A DNA stretch of 10,435 nt from an uncultured Bacteroidales bacterium (GCA_937910265.1 CALEPD010000288.1:1-10435); one strand, 5' to 3'; numbered from the stretch's first letter, positions 1 through 7,839 are shown. Program-made: numbers and translations. Notes: a model not told the origin generated them from the letters alone.

Positions 1-391
1 GGTGTTAATCACATCAAAGATGTGGTGCCTTGTCTCCGACAAGGTGGTGGACACTACAATAAATATAGACTCGGAAAACTTATGTGGGGCGAATTCTGAT
101 TTGGGAAAGAAGGACTTATCATTTATCCTGCCATGAATCACTTTCCATTGCCTCCCCCCTTCTTGCTTGAAGGATGAAAAAAAATAGCGAAAATCAAAAA
201 ATAAATATAATCAATTCTGAAAAGCTACGTTTTATGAAAGTATGCTCACTCAATACAAGATTATTGCTGTTTTGATGTACTAATGACAAGGCAGTTGTGC
301 GGCTGAATGACAAATATAACACAGGATATATTTACATGAGCCTGAAATGAAACTGACATACAATTTACTCAACTAAAAAGCTGATTGTTGC
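1..391. other. Non-coding region upstream of the trkH-type gene
   Basis: No convincing coding frame, tRNA or rRNA is visible in either strand. The left edge carries the double-hairpin repeat described separately (10-43). There is a weak 5-bp inverted repeat CCTTC/GAAGG near 158-173 followed by a run of A. The best promoter-like string ahead of the trkH-type gene is TATATTTA at 327-334, one base off the Bacteroidetes -7 consensus TAnnTTTG. No TTG lies at the usual distance upstream of it, so the promoter of the potassium-uptake genes is not located with confidence. Confidence 0.6.
10..43 (+). repeat. Double-hairpin dispersed repeat, copy 1
   Basis: This 34-bp segment recurs at 2949-2982 on the same strand with 33 of 34 bases identical. 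It folds as two adjacent hairpins: CACATC-AAA-GATGTG, then CTTGTC-TCC-GACAAG. It lies outside any visible gene. The gene to its left is outside the window, so whether the repeat acts as a transcript end there cannot be judged. It may be a REP-like dispersed element or a repeated terminator/stabiliser; the family is not one I recognise. Confidence 0.7.
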
Positions 392-2212
392 ATGCCTACA
401 CCTAAAGAAACTTTTTCCATACCGGAATCGATACGTTCCAAACTATCCTTTTGGTGGCATGTATTCAGATTTCTGATTTCGACAACTACCATCACTGCCA
501 TTGTAATTGATTATGGTTTTGAACTCGACCAACTTGAGACAGCCATAATACATGACATATATGCAGTGGCCTGGTGGCTGTATCTCATCAACTTTGTACT
601 GGACCTTATACTTTACCGAAAGACGCTGAACAAGAAGCGGTCGATACTGACCATTATCATGGGGTCGGCACTTCTACTGATGCTGCTGGCGAAAATTTTC
701 ACTGTTGAGAGTAGCCAATTGATTTACAATATATGGCAACTCCTTAAAAATGAATATTTTGAAATCATTATCGTAGGATTGTTTGCCATTTTGGAAACAT
801 CGAAAGGCGTTGTCAGCTTCATCAACAAGAAAACCAATCCTGCCATGCTGATGGTTGCCTGCTTTGCGGCAATCATATTGTTCGGGGCGTTGTTGTTGCT
901 GCTTCCCCGCTCTACCATTGATGGCTACCGGATTCCTGTGGTTGATGCATTGTTCACCTCGACGAGTGCTGTATGCGTGACCGGACTCACCTCGGTGGAT
1001 GTGGCTTCGACATTTACGTTGGAGGGGCAGATAATAATCATGTTGCTTATTCAGATTGGTGGTCTCGGCGTGATGACCATCACCAGTTTCTTCGCATTAT
1101 TCTTTATGGGTAACCAAGGACTTTACAGTCAATTCGCACTGAAGGACATGGTTACATCCAACACATTCAGCTCGCTTATTTCCACCCTATTGTATGTTAT
1201 TGGGTTTACATTTATAATAGAGGCTGTAGGTGCACTGATGATCTGGGGCGACATTCACGGAAAGATGGGCATGACGATGCCTCAAGAGATATTCTTTTCG
1301 ATTTTCCACTCTGTATCGGCGTTTTGCAATGCCGGTTTCTCCACCCTGCCGAATAATTTGGGCAATGCTCTACTGATGGATGGGCACAACGGATTTTACA
1401 TCACCATATCGCTACTCATCATACTCGGCGGAATTGGTTTTCCGCTGTTGGTGAACTTGAAACAGCTTGTAGGGTATCACCTCCACACGATTTTTTACAA
1501 ATTGTTTAAACGGAACAAGGATATGAAACGTTACCGACACATCACCAACATCAACACCAAGATTGTGTTGACCACAAACCTCATACTTGTTGTTGGCGGC
1601 ACGATTGTCATAGCAATGATAGAATGGAACGGTGCGTTTGCCACGATGGACGGGGGCTCGAAGATTGTTCATTCGTTCTTCAACTCGGTGGTTCCCCGTA
1701 CGGCGGGATTCAACAGTGTCAGCCTGACCGAATTCTCGTTTCTCACCATCATGACCTACATCGTACTTATGTGGATAGGCGGAGCATCGCAATCGACGGC
1801 AGGCGGTATCAAAGTGAATACGGCTGCTGTGATGCTTGCCAATATGAAATCGGTGGTTAGCGGACGGGGTACTGTGACCCTTTTCAACCGTGAGTTGTCG
1901 GCTGATTCGATTCGCCGCGCCTCGGCAATGGTATTTGGTTCGATTATCACCATTTGTGTATTTTTCATCACACTGGTAATCATGGAGCCTGCATTGCCGC
2001 CCCTATCGCTACTGTTTGAGACTGTATCGGCATTCTCGACTGTCGGATCGAGCCTCAACACGACACCAATGTTAGGCACCGACAGCAAATTTGTGGTCAT
2101 ATTACTGATGTTTATCGGACGCGTAGGATTCATCACCATATTGATGTGCTTCATCAAAGCAAACAAAAGTGTAAAATACAAATTCCCGAAAGAGAATGTA
2201 ATTATAAACTAA
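392..2212 (+). CDS. TrkH/KtrB-family potassium uptake channel subunit
   Basis: Inner-membrane pore subunit of a Trk/Ktr potassium uptake system, which takes up K+ under control of a cytoplasmic RCK protein. The 606-residue product shows the four pore-loop signatures of the family: VCVTGLT (about 194-200), FCNAGFS (311-317), PRTAGFN (435-441) and STVGSSLN (549-556), each followed by a hydrophobic helix. The family motif STAGGIK is at 468-474. Before the first pore loop there are about 180 residues with several hydrophobic stretches (about 25-40, 55-75, 85-102, 122-135, 150-171). This is more than in the roughly 485-residue proteobacterial TrkH, giving extra N-terminal membrane helices, as I recall for other Bacteroidetes members. 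The ATG at 392 gives a plausible N-terminus; no Shine-Dalgarno is visible. The RCK-type gene starts 13 bp downstream, so the two are probably co-transcribed. Family assignment is secure; Trk versus Ktr naming is not. Confidence 0.95.
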   Translation: MPTPKETFSIPESIRSKLSFWWHVFRFLISTTTITAIVIDYGFELDQLETAIIHDIYAVAWWLYLINFVLDLILYRKTLNKKRSILTIIMGSALLLMLLAKIFTVESSQLIYNIWQLLKNEYFEIIIVGLFAILETSKGVVSFINKKTNPAMLMVACFAAIILFGALLLLLPRSTIDGYRIPVVDALFTSTSAVCVTGLTSVDVASTFTLEGQIIIMLLIQIGGLGVMTITSFFALFFMGNQGLYSQFALKDMVTSNTFSSLISTLLYVIGFTFIIEAVGALMIWGDIHGKMGMTMPQEIFFSIFHSVSAFCNAGFSTLPNNLGNALLMDGHNGFYITISLLIILGGIGFPLLVNLKQLVGYHLHTIFYKLFKRNKDMKRYRHITNINTKIVLTTNLILVVGGTIVIAMIEWNGAFATMDGGSKIVHSFFNSVVPRTAGFNSVSLTEFSFLTIMTYIVLMWIGGASQSTAGGIKVNTAAVMLANMKSVVSGRGTVTLFNRELSADSIRRASAMVFGSIITICVFFITLVIMEPALPPLSLLFETVSAFSTVGSSLNTTPMLGTDSKFVVILLMFIGRVGFITILMCFIKANKSVKYKFPKENVIIN

Positions 2213-2225
2213 CACGACACAAGCC

Positions 2226-2642
2226 ATGAAATATCTCATTATCGGATTAGGAAATTTCGGCCGCACATTGGCAGAGGAGCTAACAAACCAAGGTCACGAA
2301 GTGATTGGGATAGACAGTAGCGAAGTTGCTGTAGATGCCCTGAAAGAGCGTATAGATGTAGCCTACATCATGGATGCAACAGACCGCTACGCGCTTTTGT
2401 CATTGCCCATGGACGAAATTGACGCTGCGATTGTAGCCATCGGACAAAGCATGGAGCATTCGTTGCGCTGTGTTGCCGTGCTTAAGGAATTCAAGAAAAT
2501 ACATATTTACGCCCGAGCCATTGACGACATACACCATTCGATATTGCGTGCCATGGCCATTGACAAAATATTTGTTCCGGAGAGTTACGCCGCCCGTATT
2601 ATCGCATCGAGATTGGACGACAGTACTCACGAGATTGTCTGA
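2226..2642 (+). CDS. TrkA/KtrA-type RCK_N protein, truncated (no RCK_C)
   Basis: Cytoplasmic nucleotide-binding regulator expected to sit on the TrkH/KtrB pore and gate K+ uptake. The 138-residue product has a Rossmann start IIGLGNFG (residues 5-12; glycines at 7, 9 and 12) and the acidic residue ending beta-strand 2 (GID, D30). The typical RCK_N run follows (DATD near 50-53, AIVAIG near 68-73, IYARAID near 94-100, KIFVPE near 114-119). Family members are usually about 220-230 residues, with a C-terminal RCK_C (TrkA_C) domain. Here a TGA ends the protein just after RCK_N. The same frame stays open for 33 more codons to a TAA inside the left end of the 190-bp repeat, but that stretch does not resemble RCK_C, and no RCK_C is seen in the other frames. 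It may be a decayed regulator or a working RCK_N-only form paired with an RCK protein elsewhere. Confidence 0.85.
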   Translation: MKYLIIGLGNFGRTLAEELTNQGHEVIGIDSSEVAVDALKERIDVAYIMDATDRYALLSLPMDEIDAAIVAIGQSMEHSLRCVAVLKEFKKIHIYARAIDDIHHSILRAMAIDKIFVPESYAARIIASRLDDSTHEIV

Positions 2643-2733
2643 CGGTGTGCTCATGTAGTGCCGACAATATGGATTTTGGGGGACTTTATACTTACGGACG
2701 TCGTCGGCTTGTTTGTCATGTCACAATATAGGA

Positions 2734-2923
2734 GGGTTCTATAAATTCCACATTTCAAAATTAATCGTTAACACGAGCGAGTCCAAATTTTTCAGTGACT
2801 TTGCCCTTATTTCGAAATCGTTCCGATTGTCGGTCGGTTACAATGCACCACATTGAGTTTCCTTCCGCACGGAAATCGGCTCGAAACAAGAACCAAATCG
2901 CACGAAAGCAATTTATAGAACCC
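2734..2923. mobile_element. MITE-like 190-bp element with 14-bp inverted ends
   Basis: The segment begins GGGTTCTATAAATT (2734-2747) and ends AATTTATAGAACCC (2910-2923), a perfect 14-bp inverted repeat. The interior has no convincing gene. Its right part, roughly the last 43 bp ending AGCAATTTATAGAAC, aligns without gaps to 7918-7961, and its left part also shares blocks with 7841-7885 (TTCA..AA..AATCG, CGAGT, TTGCCC). It lies in the convergent gap between the trkA-type gene and mutS2. This looks like a non-autonomous dispersed element or a structured RNA gene; no transposase or clear target-site duplication is visible. Confidence 0.6.
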
Positions 2924-2948
2924 ACATACAATCAATGCGAAATGGCGC

Positions 2949-2982
2949 CACATTAAAGATGTGGTGCCTTGTCTCCGACAAG
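2949..2982 (+). repeat. Double-hairpin dispersed repeat, copy 2; possible mutS2 terminator
   Basis: Second copy of the repeat at 10-43, differing by one base (T for C at 2954). Here the first hairpin is longer: GGCGCCACAT (2944-2953) pairs with ATGTGGTGCC (2959-2968) over 10 bp with one G-T pair, followed by CTTGTC-TCC-GACAAG. Read on the minus strand it lies about 35-70 bp past the mutS2 stop and is followed by ATTT, so it could end the leftward operon, but the U-tract is poor. Confidence 0.65.
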
Positions 2983-3015
2983 AGGAATGCCACAAAGTAG
3001 ATTTATAAACAGTCC

Positions 3016-5487
3016 TTATGCAAGAGTGACCACGGTGATGCCGTCGCCACCCAACTGCAGTTGTTCTGAACGTATATTCTTCACATCGCGGTTGTTGCGC
3101 AGATATTCGCGCAACACCTGTTTGAGTATGCCATAGCCTTTTCCGTGGAGGATACGTATTTCGCGTTCGCTCAGCAGACGGGCATCGTCGAGGAAGCGCT
3201 GCAAGAGTTCCAGTGCCTCTTCGGCACGCATACCCCTGACATCGAGCGTGGGGTTGAATGTTTTGCGTTTTTCGTTGATATCGTTGAAAATAGACTGAAA
3301 GCGGTTGCTTTGCGTCTTGGACTTGTCGACAGGAATGCGTTGCTTGCGAGTGGCCTGCAAACGGGAAACCGGAATGGTCATACGCAGGCTATTGCTCTCG
3401 ACAACTGCCTTTTTGCCTTTTATCTCGACCACTTGTCCGTAGGTTTCGCCGCCATCGATGCGAACCACACAGCCGACCGTGACAGGAAGGTCGGAGGCAT
3501 CGGTTTCGGAAACGGGTGAAGCAGCCTTAGACGAAGGCGACTTGGGCGATTTAGCCTTTATGTCGTTTATATGGCTGTCGTGTTGCTGCTGGTCGGAATC
3601 GATGCGTTGCTCCTGCTCCTTGATTTTGGCACGGGCCTGAATGGTGCGTTCGCGGTCGGCCTGAGCCGATTTGATATCGCTGATGGTCTGTTCGACTGTG
3701 CGGTTGGCGTCGAGCAGAATCTGCTTGGCCTGACTGCGTGCCTGACTCAGAATTTCGTACTTCTTGGCCTCGAGTTTAGCGGTGAGATTCTGGTATTTCT
3801 CGGTCACCTCGGCAAGGAAGGCATCGGCCATGGCCAGTTGTTCCTTTTGCTGTGAGACATCCTGCTTGTCGAGCTCGAGTTGTTGCAACTGGTGTTCGAA
3901 ATTGAGCATTTCGCCACCCAGTTTCTTGCCTGCGGCTTCGATAATGTGTTTTGGGAAACCGATGTTGGCAGCGATTTCGAATGCGAAAGAGCTACCCGGA
4001 TGGCCGACAGAGAGCATGTAACGGGGACGCATTTTCTCGGTGTCGAAAAGCATGGCGCCGTTGCAGATGGCAGGATAGCGGTCGGCAAGCAACTTGAGGT
4101 CGGCAAAGTGAGTGGTAACCACACCGAAGGAGTGGCGTTGATACAATTCCTCGAGCAGTGCCTCGGCGATGGCACATCCCGAACGGGGTTCGGTGCCTCC
4201 GCCCAACTCGTCGAGCAGGAAAAGAGTCTGTGGGTCGGCCTCGCTGACAAGCGTCTTCATGTTTTGAAGATGGGAAGAATAGGTACTCAAATCGTCGTCG
4301 ATGGACTGCTGGTCTCCGATATCGATAAAGATACGCGAGAATACGCCAAATTCGGAAGTTTCGCGACAGGGTACCAGCAAGCCACATTGAATCATATACT
4401 GAATCAAGCCAATAGCCTTGAGGCATACCGACTTGCCGCCGGCATTGGGTCCGGAAATAATCAGAATACGGGAATAGGTGTCGAGATTGATGGAAAAGGG
4501 AACCACCTCTTTGGGGCGGTTGTCAGAACGACCATGCAGGTAATTGATATACAAAAGCGGATGCCGTGCATCGAGCCAATTGATTTTGGTCTCGTTGTCG
4601 ATAATGGGCAATCCGGCATTGAGTCGAAGCGCAAAGGAGGCCTTTGCCCTGATAAAGTCGAGGCGTGCCAACACCCAATAGGCGTTGACCAGATCGAGCA
4701 GTTGCGGACGCAGCATATCGCTGACCTTGAGGAGTATTTTCTGAATTTCGCGTCGCTCGGCAAATTCGAGTTCGCGTAGATCGTTGTTGAGTTCGACCAC
4801 CTCGGACGGTTCGAGATAAGCCGTTTGGCGGGTGGCGGACTCGTCGTGGATGAGACCCTTCATTTTGCGGCGATGGGTGTCGAGCATGGGTATAACCATG
4901 CGCCCGTTGCGGATGGTGACATCGGCATTGTCGGGTGCCCAACCCTCCTGTTTTGCCCTTGCGAGAGAGCGGCTGAGCTGTGCATCGACATCAGATTGTT
5001 TGCGGTGAATCTGGTGACGGATGTCGGCCAAAAGTTCGGAAGCGTTGTCGAATATCTCGCCTTTGTCGTCGATAATTTTATTGATGGTTTTCGATATAGA
5101 GGGGTCGAGTCGCACATGGGAAGCCAGTTCCTTCAGTTCGGGGTATTCGTTGTTGACATCCGATTGGAAGAAGCGGACACAGGATGTAATGGTAGCCAGG
5201 GAGCATTTGAGGTCGAAGAGAGCCTGTTGCTCGATGACAGTGTTGCCCACTTTGATGCGGGTCAACTCGTCGGTAAGGTCGAGGAAATCCTGTGCGGGGA
5301 AGGATTCAGTACCTAAGAGAATGCGGCGGAACTCGTCGGTTTGGTCGAGGTCGCGTTTGATTTTCAGGTAGTCGGTTTGGAACGACATTTCGTGCACCAT
5401 ACGCAAAGCCAGCGTATTGGTGCATTCAGATGCCACATATTCACGTATCTTGTCAAATCCTAACTTTTCTTCTAACATATCAATCAT
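3016..5487 (-). CDS. mutS2: MutS2 family ATPase with C-terminal Smr domain
   Basis: MutS-type ATPase of the MutS2 branch, which lacks the mismatch-binding N-terminus. In other bacteria it is linked to suppressing recombination and, in Bacillus, to splitting collided ribosomes. With the ATG at 5487 it has 823 residues. The core/clamp region is about 1-330. The ATPase has Walker A GPNAGGKS (346-353), the MutS signature around DDLSTYSSH (about 399-407), Walker B TLFLLDE (421-427) and TTHFADLK near 458-465. A charged, coiled-coil-like stretch covers about 525-650. The Smr domain (747-823) has LDVRG (748-752) and HGKGYG (781-786), the usual nuclease-type motifs. The upstream ATG at 5538 would overlap the nitrilase gene by 35 bp and add 17 unconserved residues. 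The 5487 start leaves a 16-bp gap and places LEEKLGFD where family members have a similar N-terminal motif; ATG 5478 is also possible. Last gene of the leftward operon. Confidence 0.95.
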   Translation of the reverse strand: MIDMLEEKLGFDKIREYVASECTNTLALRMVHEMSFQTDYLKIKRDLDQTDEFRRILLGTESFPAQDFLDLTDELTRIKVGNTVIEQQALFDLKCSLATITSCVRFFQSDVNNEYPELKELASHVRLDPSISKTINKIIDDKGEIFDNASELLADIRHQIHRKQSDVDAQLSRSLARAKQEGWAPDNADVTIRNGRMVIPMLDTHRRKMKGLIHDESATRQTAYLEPSEVVELNNDLRELEFAERREIQKILLKVSDMLRPQLLDLVNAYWVLARLDFIRAKASFALRLNAGLPIIDNETKINWLDARHPLLYINYLHGRSDNRPKEVVPFSINLDTYSRILIISGPNAGGKSVCLKAIGLIQYMIQCGLLVPCRETSEFGVFSRIFIDIGDQQSIDDDLSTYSSHLQNMKTLVSEADPQTLFLLDELGGGTEPRSGCAIAEALLEELYQRHSFGVVTTHFADLKLLADRYPAICNGAMLFDTEKMRPRYMLSVGHPGSSFAFEIAANIGFPKHIIEAAGKKLGGEMLNFEHQLQQLELDKQDVSQQKEQLAMADAFLAEVTEKYQNLTAKLEAKKYEILSQARSQAKQILLDANRTVEQTISDIKSAQADRERTIQARAKIKEQEQRIDSDQQQHDSHINDIKAKSPKSPSSKAASPVSETDASDLPVTVGCVVRIDGGETYGQVVEIKGKKAVVESNSLRMTIPVSRLQATRKQRIPVDKSKTQSNRFQSIFNDINEKRKTFNPTLDVRGMRAEEALELLQRFLDDARLLSEREIRILHGKGYGILKQVLREYLRNNRDVKNIRSEQLQLGGDGITVVTLA

Positions 5488-5503
5488 AGGTAAGCGGTGC
5501 GAA

Positions 5504-6292
5504 TCAATCAAAATCGAGATAAAATGGCCAATGGGCACGGAATTCGGCCAGTTGGGCAGCGGAGAGCGAGACTGTTTTCAGTTGCTGGCATGCGGGTTGG
5601 CACTCGACCAACGGAATACCCTTGAAGTCGATGGCCATGGAGCATCCTGAATAAGGGATGCCGACACCGTCGGTTCCCACCCGGTTGACACCCACCACAT
5701 AGCTGAGGTTTTCGATGGCACGGGCCTTGAGCAACGTTTGCCAAGCCAAGGCGCGGGAAGCCGGCCAGTTGGCGCAGAAGATGAGCAGATCGTAGTCGAG
5801 CGCATTGGAGTCGATGGTTTTATTGCGCAACCATTTCGGGAAACGGAGGTCGTAGCAAATGGCTGGACGTACACGCCAGCCCAGCCATTCGAATGTTGTG
5901 CAGGCAGTACCCTTGCCCAATTGCGCGGCCTCGCTGCTCATGCGGAAAGTGTGGGCTTTGTCGTAATAGCCGTATGTGCCGTCGGGTCGCACCCAATGGA
6001 GGCGGTTGAATACGGTGCCGTTGTTGTCGCGCACGGTCCATGTGGCGACAAACAAGAGGTTGTATTTATGGGCCATTTCTTGAGCGAAGCAAAGTGTTGT
6101 GTCTTCGGGCGACTCAGCCATGGCGGCCATATTGTCGCTGAAACCGGTGGAGAAAGTCTCGGGCAACACCAGCATGTCGACCGGTTGGGGGAGCTGCTGT
6201 AGTTGGTCGGCCACCAAGAGGCGATTCGCCTCTGGATTTTCCCATATAATATTTTGCTGAAAAACAGCTATATTCAATTCAGGTTTCATCAT
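5504..6292 (-). CDS. Nitrilase-superfamily C-N hydrolase, omega-amidase (YafV) type
   Basis: Cytoplasmic carbon-nitrogen hydrolase, 262 residues, the normal size for the YafV/Nit2-like branch (E. coli YafV about 256). The Glu-Lys-Cys catalytic triad is intact: E45 in LPETFSTGF, K112 in YDKAHTFRM and C146 in ICYDLRFP. The MSSEAAQLGKG and FCANWPASR segments fit omega-amidases, which hydrolyse 2-oxoglutaramate or 2-oxosuccinamate to the keto acid and ammonia as metabolite repair after transamination. The substrate is inferred from family, not shown. The start ATG (6292-6290) overlaps the TGA of the preceding LRR gene as ATGA, which suggests translational coupling; a second ATG follows at once at 6289. 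MutS2 starts 16 bp after its stop. Confidence 0.9.
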   Translation of the reverse strand: MMKPELNIAVFQQNIIWENPEANRLLVADQLQQLPQPVDMLVLPETFSTGFSDNMAAMAESPEDTTLCFAQEMAHKYNLLFVATWTVRDNNGTVFNRLHWVRPDGTYGYYDKAHTFRMSSEAAQLGKGTACTTFEWLGWRVRPAICYDLRFPKWLRNKTIDSNALDYDLLIFCANWPASRALAWQTLLKARAIENLSYVVGVNRVGTDGVGIPYSGCSMAIDFKGIPLVECQPACQQLKTVSLSAAQLAEFRAHWPFYLDFD

Positions 6293-6864
6293 TTACAATT
6301 ACAATCTTGGTCCCACAAAGTTCTAACCGTAGGCAGCAGGTCGGTAATTTGGATTTGGTCTTGCCGTGATAAGGGACATGCGCGCAAATCGAGCACCTTG
6401 AGCGTGCCATCGAGTGCAACAAAAGTGGGCGGAATAGAGACTACACCGGTCTGCCACAAGATAAGTTTTTCGAGTCGGGACAGCGCACATAGAGATGGCG
6501 GCAGTTGTTGTAACGGATTGCGGTTAAGGTCGAGCATGCGGAGATTGGACAGCAGTGATATTTCGTCGGGGATGTTGCGAATCCAGTTGCGTGCCAGCGA
6601 CAGCTTCTGAAGATTGCGGAGATTGGCAATATCGGGAGGTATTGTATCGATAAAATTGCGGCTAAGGTCGAGCTCACGCAAATTAGAGAATGTAAACACC
6701 TCGTCGGGGATGGCATGGAGTCGCTTGAAATTGAGTTTGAGGATATAGACATCCTGTGGGTTCTTCACGTCGCGAAGCGATTTGTAGACCTTATCGGGCT
6801 GGGACGAAAGTGACGGCACAAAGAGTGCCAACAGCGAGAATATGAGCAACAGAGGTTGTTTCAT
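6289..6864 (-). CDS. Secreted leucine-rich-repeat protein
   Basis: A 191-residue protein. Residues 1 to about 21 are a hydrophobic signal peptide (MKQPLLLIFSLLALF) with likely cleavage in VPSLSSQ; there is no lipobox cysteine. The rest is almost wholly leucine-rich repeats with an exact 23-residue period, starting near 39, 62, 85, 108 and 131, and a divergent last one at about 154. The pattern is LxxLxLxxNxIxxIPxxIxxLxN, for example LRELDLSRN and LQKLSLARN. It ends with two cysteines (DCNCK). It is expected to be periplasmic or exported and to bind another protein; the partner is unknown. I chose ATG 6864 over an in-frame upstream ATG at 6900 because it starts the signal peptide cleanly and makes an ATGA overlap with the ribF stop. 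Its own stop overlaps the nitrilase start in the same way. Confidence 0.88.
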   Translation of the reverse strand: MKQPLLLIFSLLALFVPSLSSQPDKVYKSLRDVKNPQDVYILKLNFKRLHAIPDEVFTFSNLRELDLSRNFIDTIPPDIANLRNLQKLSLARNWIRNIPDEISLLSNLRMLDLNRNPLQQLPPSLCALSRLEKLILWQTGVVSIPPTFVALDGTLKVLDLRACPLSRQDQIQITDLLPTVRTLWDQDCNCK

Positions 6865-7793
6865 AACGAGAACAGGGATTGAGTCTGCCGAAGATCGCAT
6901 TTCAATTGTTCGGCGAGAGCGTTTACGGAGTGGAAACAGCTGATGGGGCGTAGGAAGTGGACAAATTCGACAGTAAGCGATTGACCATACAAATCGCCCT
7001 GATATTGGAGCAGGTGCACTTCGAGCGTGCGTTGCGCATCGCCCACGGTAGGACGTTGGCCGAGGTTTGCCATGCCATGATACTGAGTTCCGTTGAGAGT
7101 GACATTAACAGCATACACACCGTCGGCAGGCAAGGCTTGATAGGGATTGTTGATTGCAATGTTGGCAGTAGGAAAATGAATGCTGCGACCCAGCTGACAG
7201 CCGTGCACCACTACCCCCCTCAAGCGGAAGGGATGGCCGAGCATGGCGGATGCCAGAGAGACATCGCCGGCAACAAGAGCCTTGCGCACCTGAGTGGAGC
7301 TGATGTCGATGCCTTGGTGGAGTACCGCTTCGTCGCGATAGATGTGGATACCGTGGTCGTGGGCGAAAGTGTCGATTTGATCGAAGTCGTTGCAATGCTT
7401 ATTTCCAAAGACATTGTCGTAGCCCAACAGCAGTGCCTTGAGATTCACGTTGTCGCAAATACACTTTTGCAGGAATCCGCAAGCGGGAAGTGCTGCAACC
7501 TGAGGTGTGAAATGAATGAGCAACAGATGCTGGATGCCGTAAACGCGAAATGTCTCCAGGCGGTCGTAGAGCGAAGCCGATAGCAAGCGGAAGTCGGAGC
7601 CAGCTGAGCCGAGCACTATACGCGGATGCGCGTCGAAGGTTACGACAAGAGGCACAAGGTACTGCTGTCGGGCATGACGAACCAATTCCTCGAGGATGTG
7701 CTGATGGCCTCTGTGCAAGCCGTCGAAAGTGCCGACAGTGGCGATGCACCCGTCTGTCAAACAACTGACATTATCGACATTATAAATATTCAT
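6861..7793 (-). CDS. ribF: Bifunctional riboflavin kinase / FMN adenylyltransferase
   Basis: Makes FMN from riboflavin and ATP, then FAD from FMN and ATP, in the cytoplasm. The protein has 310 residues, normal for the family. The N-terminal FAD synthetase domain shows the nucleotidyltransferase motif GTFDGLHRGH (21-30), TFDAHPR (52-58), LLGYDNVFGN (122-131) and ISSTQVRKAL (164-173). The C-terminal flavokinase domain, from about 184, has GRSIHFPTAN (202-211), PADGVYAV (222-229), GMANLGQRPTVG (240-251) and the likely catalytic glutamate E258 in LEVHLL. It is the first gene of a four-gene leftward operon. The best promoter is at 7980-7987, giving a leader of about 180 nt largely made of a repeat-family element. 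No FMN riboswitch is recognisable in that leader. Confidence 0.95.
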   Translation of the reverse strand: MNIYNVDNVSCLTDGCIATVGTFDGLHRGHQHILEELVRHARQQYLVPLVVTFDAHPRIVLGSAGSDFRLLSASLYDRLETFRVYGIQHLLLIHFTPQVAALPACGFLQKCICDNVNLKALLLGYDNVFGNKHCNDFDQIDTFAHDHGIHIYRDEAVLHQGIDISSTQVRKALVAGDVSLASAMLGHPFRLRGVVVHGCQLGRSIHFPTANIAINNPYQALPADGVYAVNVTLNGTQYHGMANLGQRPTVGDAQRTLEVHLLQYQGDLYGQSLTVEFVHFLRPISCFHSVNALAEQLKCDLRQTQSLFSL

Positions 7794-7839
7794 TACAAAC
7801 TATCCAGGTTCGTCCTGCAATTTAACCATTACTAATATA

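Noticed and set aside
327..334. TATATTTA as the trkH promoter
   Set aside because: One mismatch in the most conserved base of TAnnTTTG and no TTG box at proper spacing; not enough to call.
2643..2741. 33-codon open extension after the trkA-type stop as a lost RCK_C domain or stop-codon readthrough
   Set aside because: The translated stretch shows no RCK_C features and is too short for that domain; there is no readthrough or selenocysteine signal visible.
3880..4779. A 299-codon open frame on the plus strand, and several other long frames opposite mutS2, the nitrilase and ribF
   Set aside because: They lie antisense to strongly conserved genes, show no domain motifs and have skewed composition; they are by-products of codon bias in the real genes.
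5488..5538. Longer MutS2 start at ATG 5538
   Set aside because: It overlaps the nitrilase gene by 35 bp and adds residues that do not resemble the family N-terminus; ATG 5487 or 5478 fits better.
7794..7808. TAGTTTG just upstream of the ribF ATG as a promoter
   Set aside because: It is one base short of TAnnTTTG and the nearest TTG is only about 15 bases upstream; TACCTTTG at 7980-7987 is a better match.
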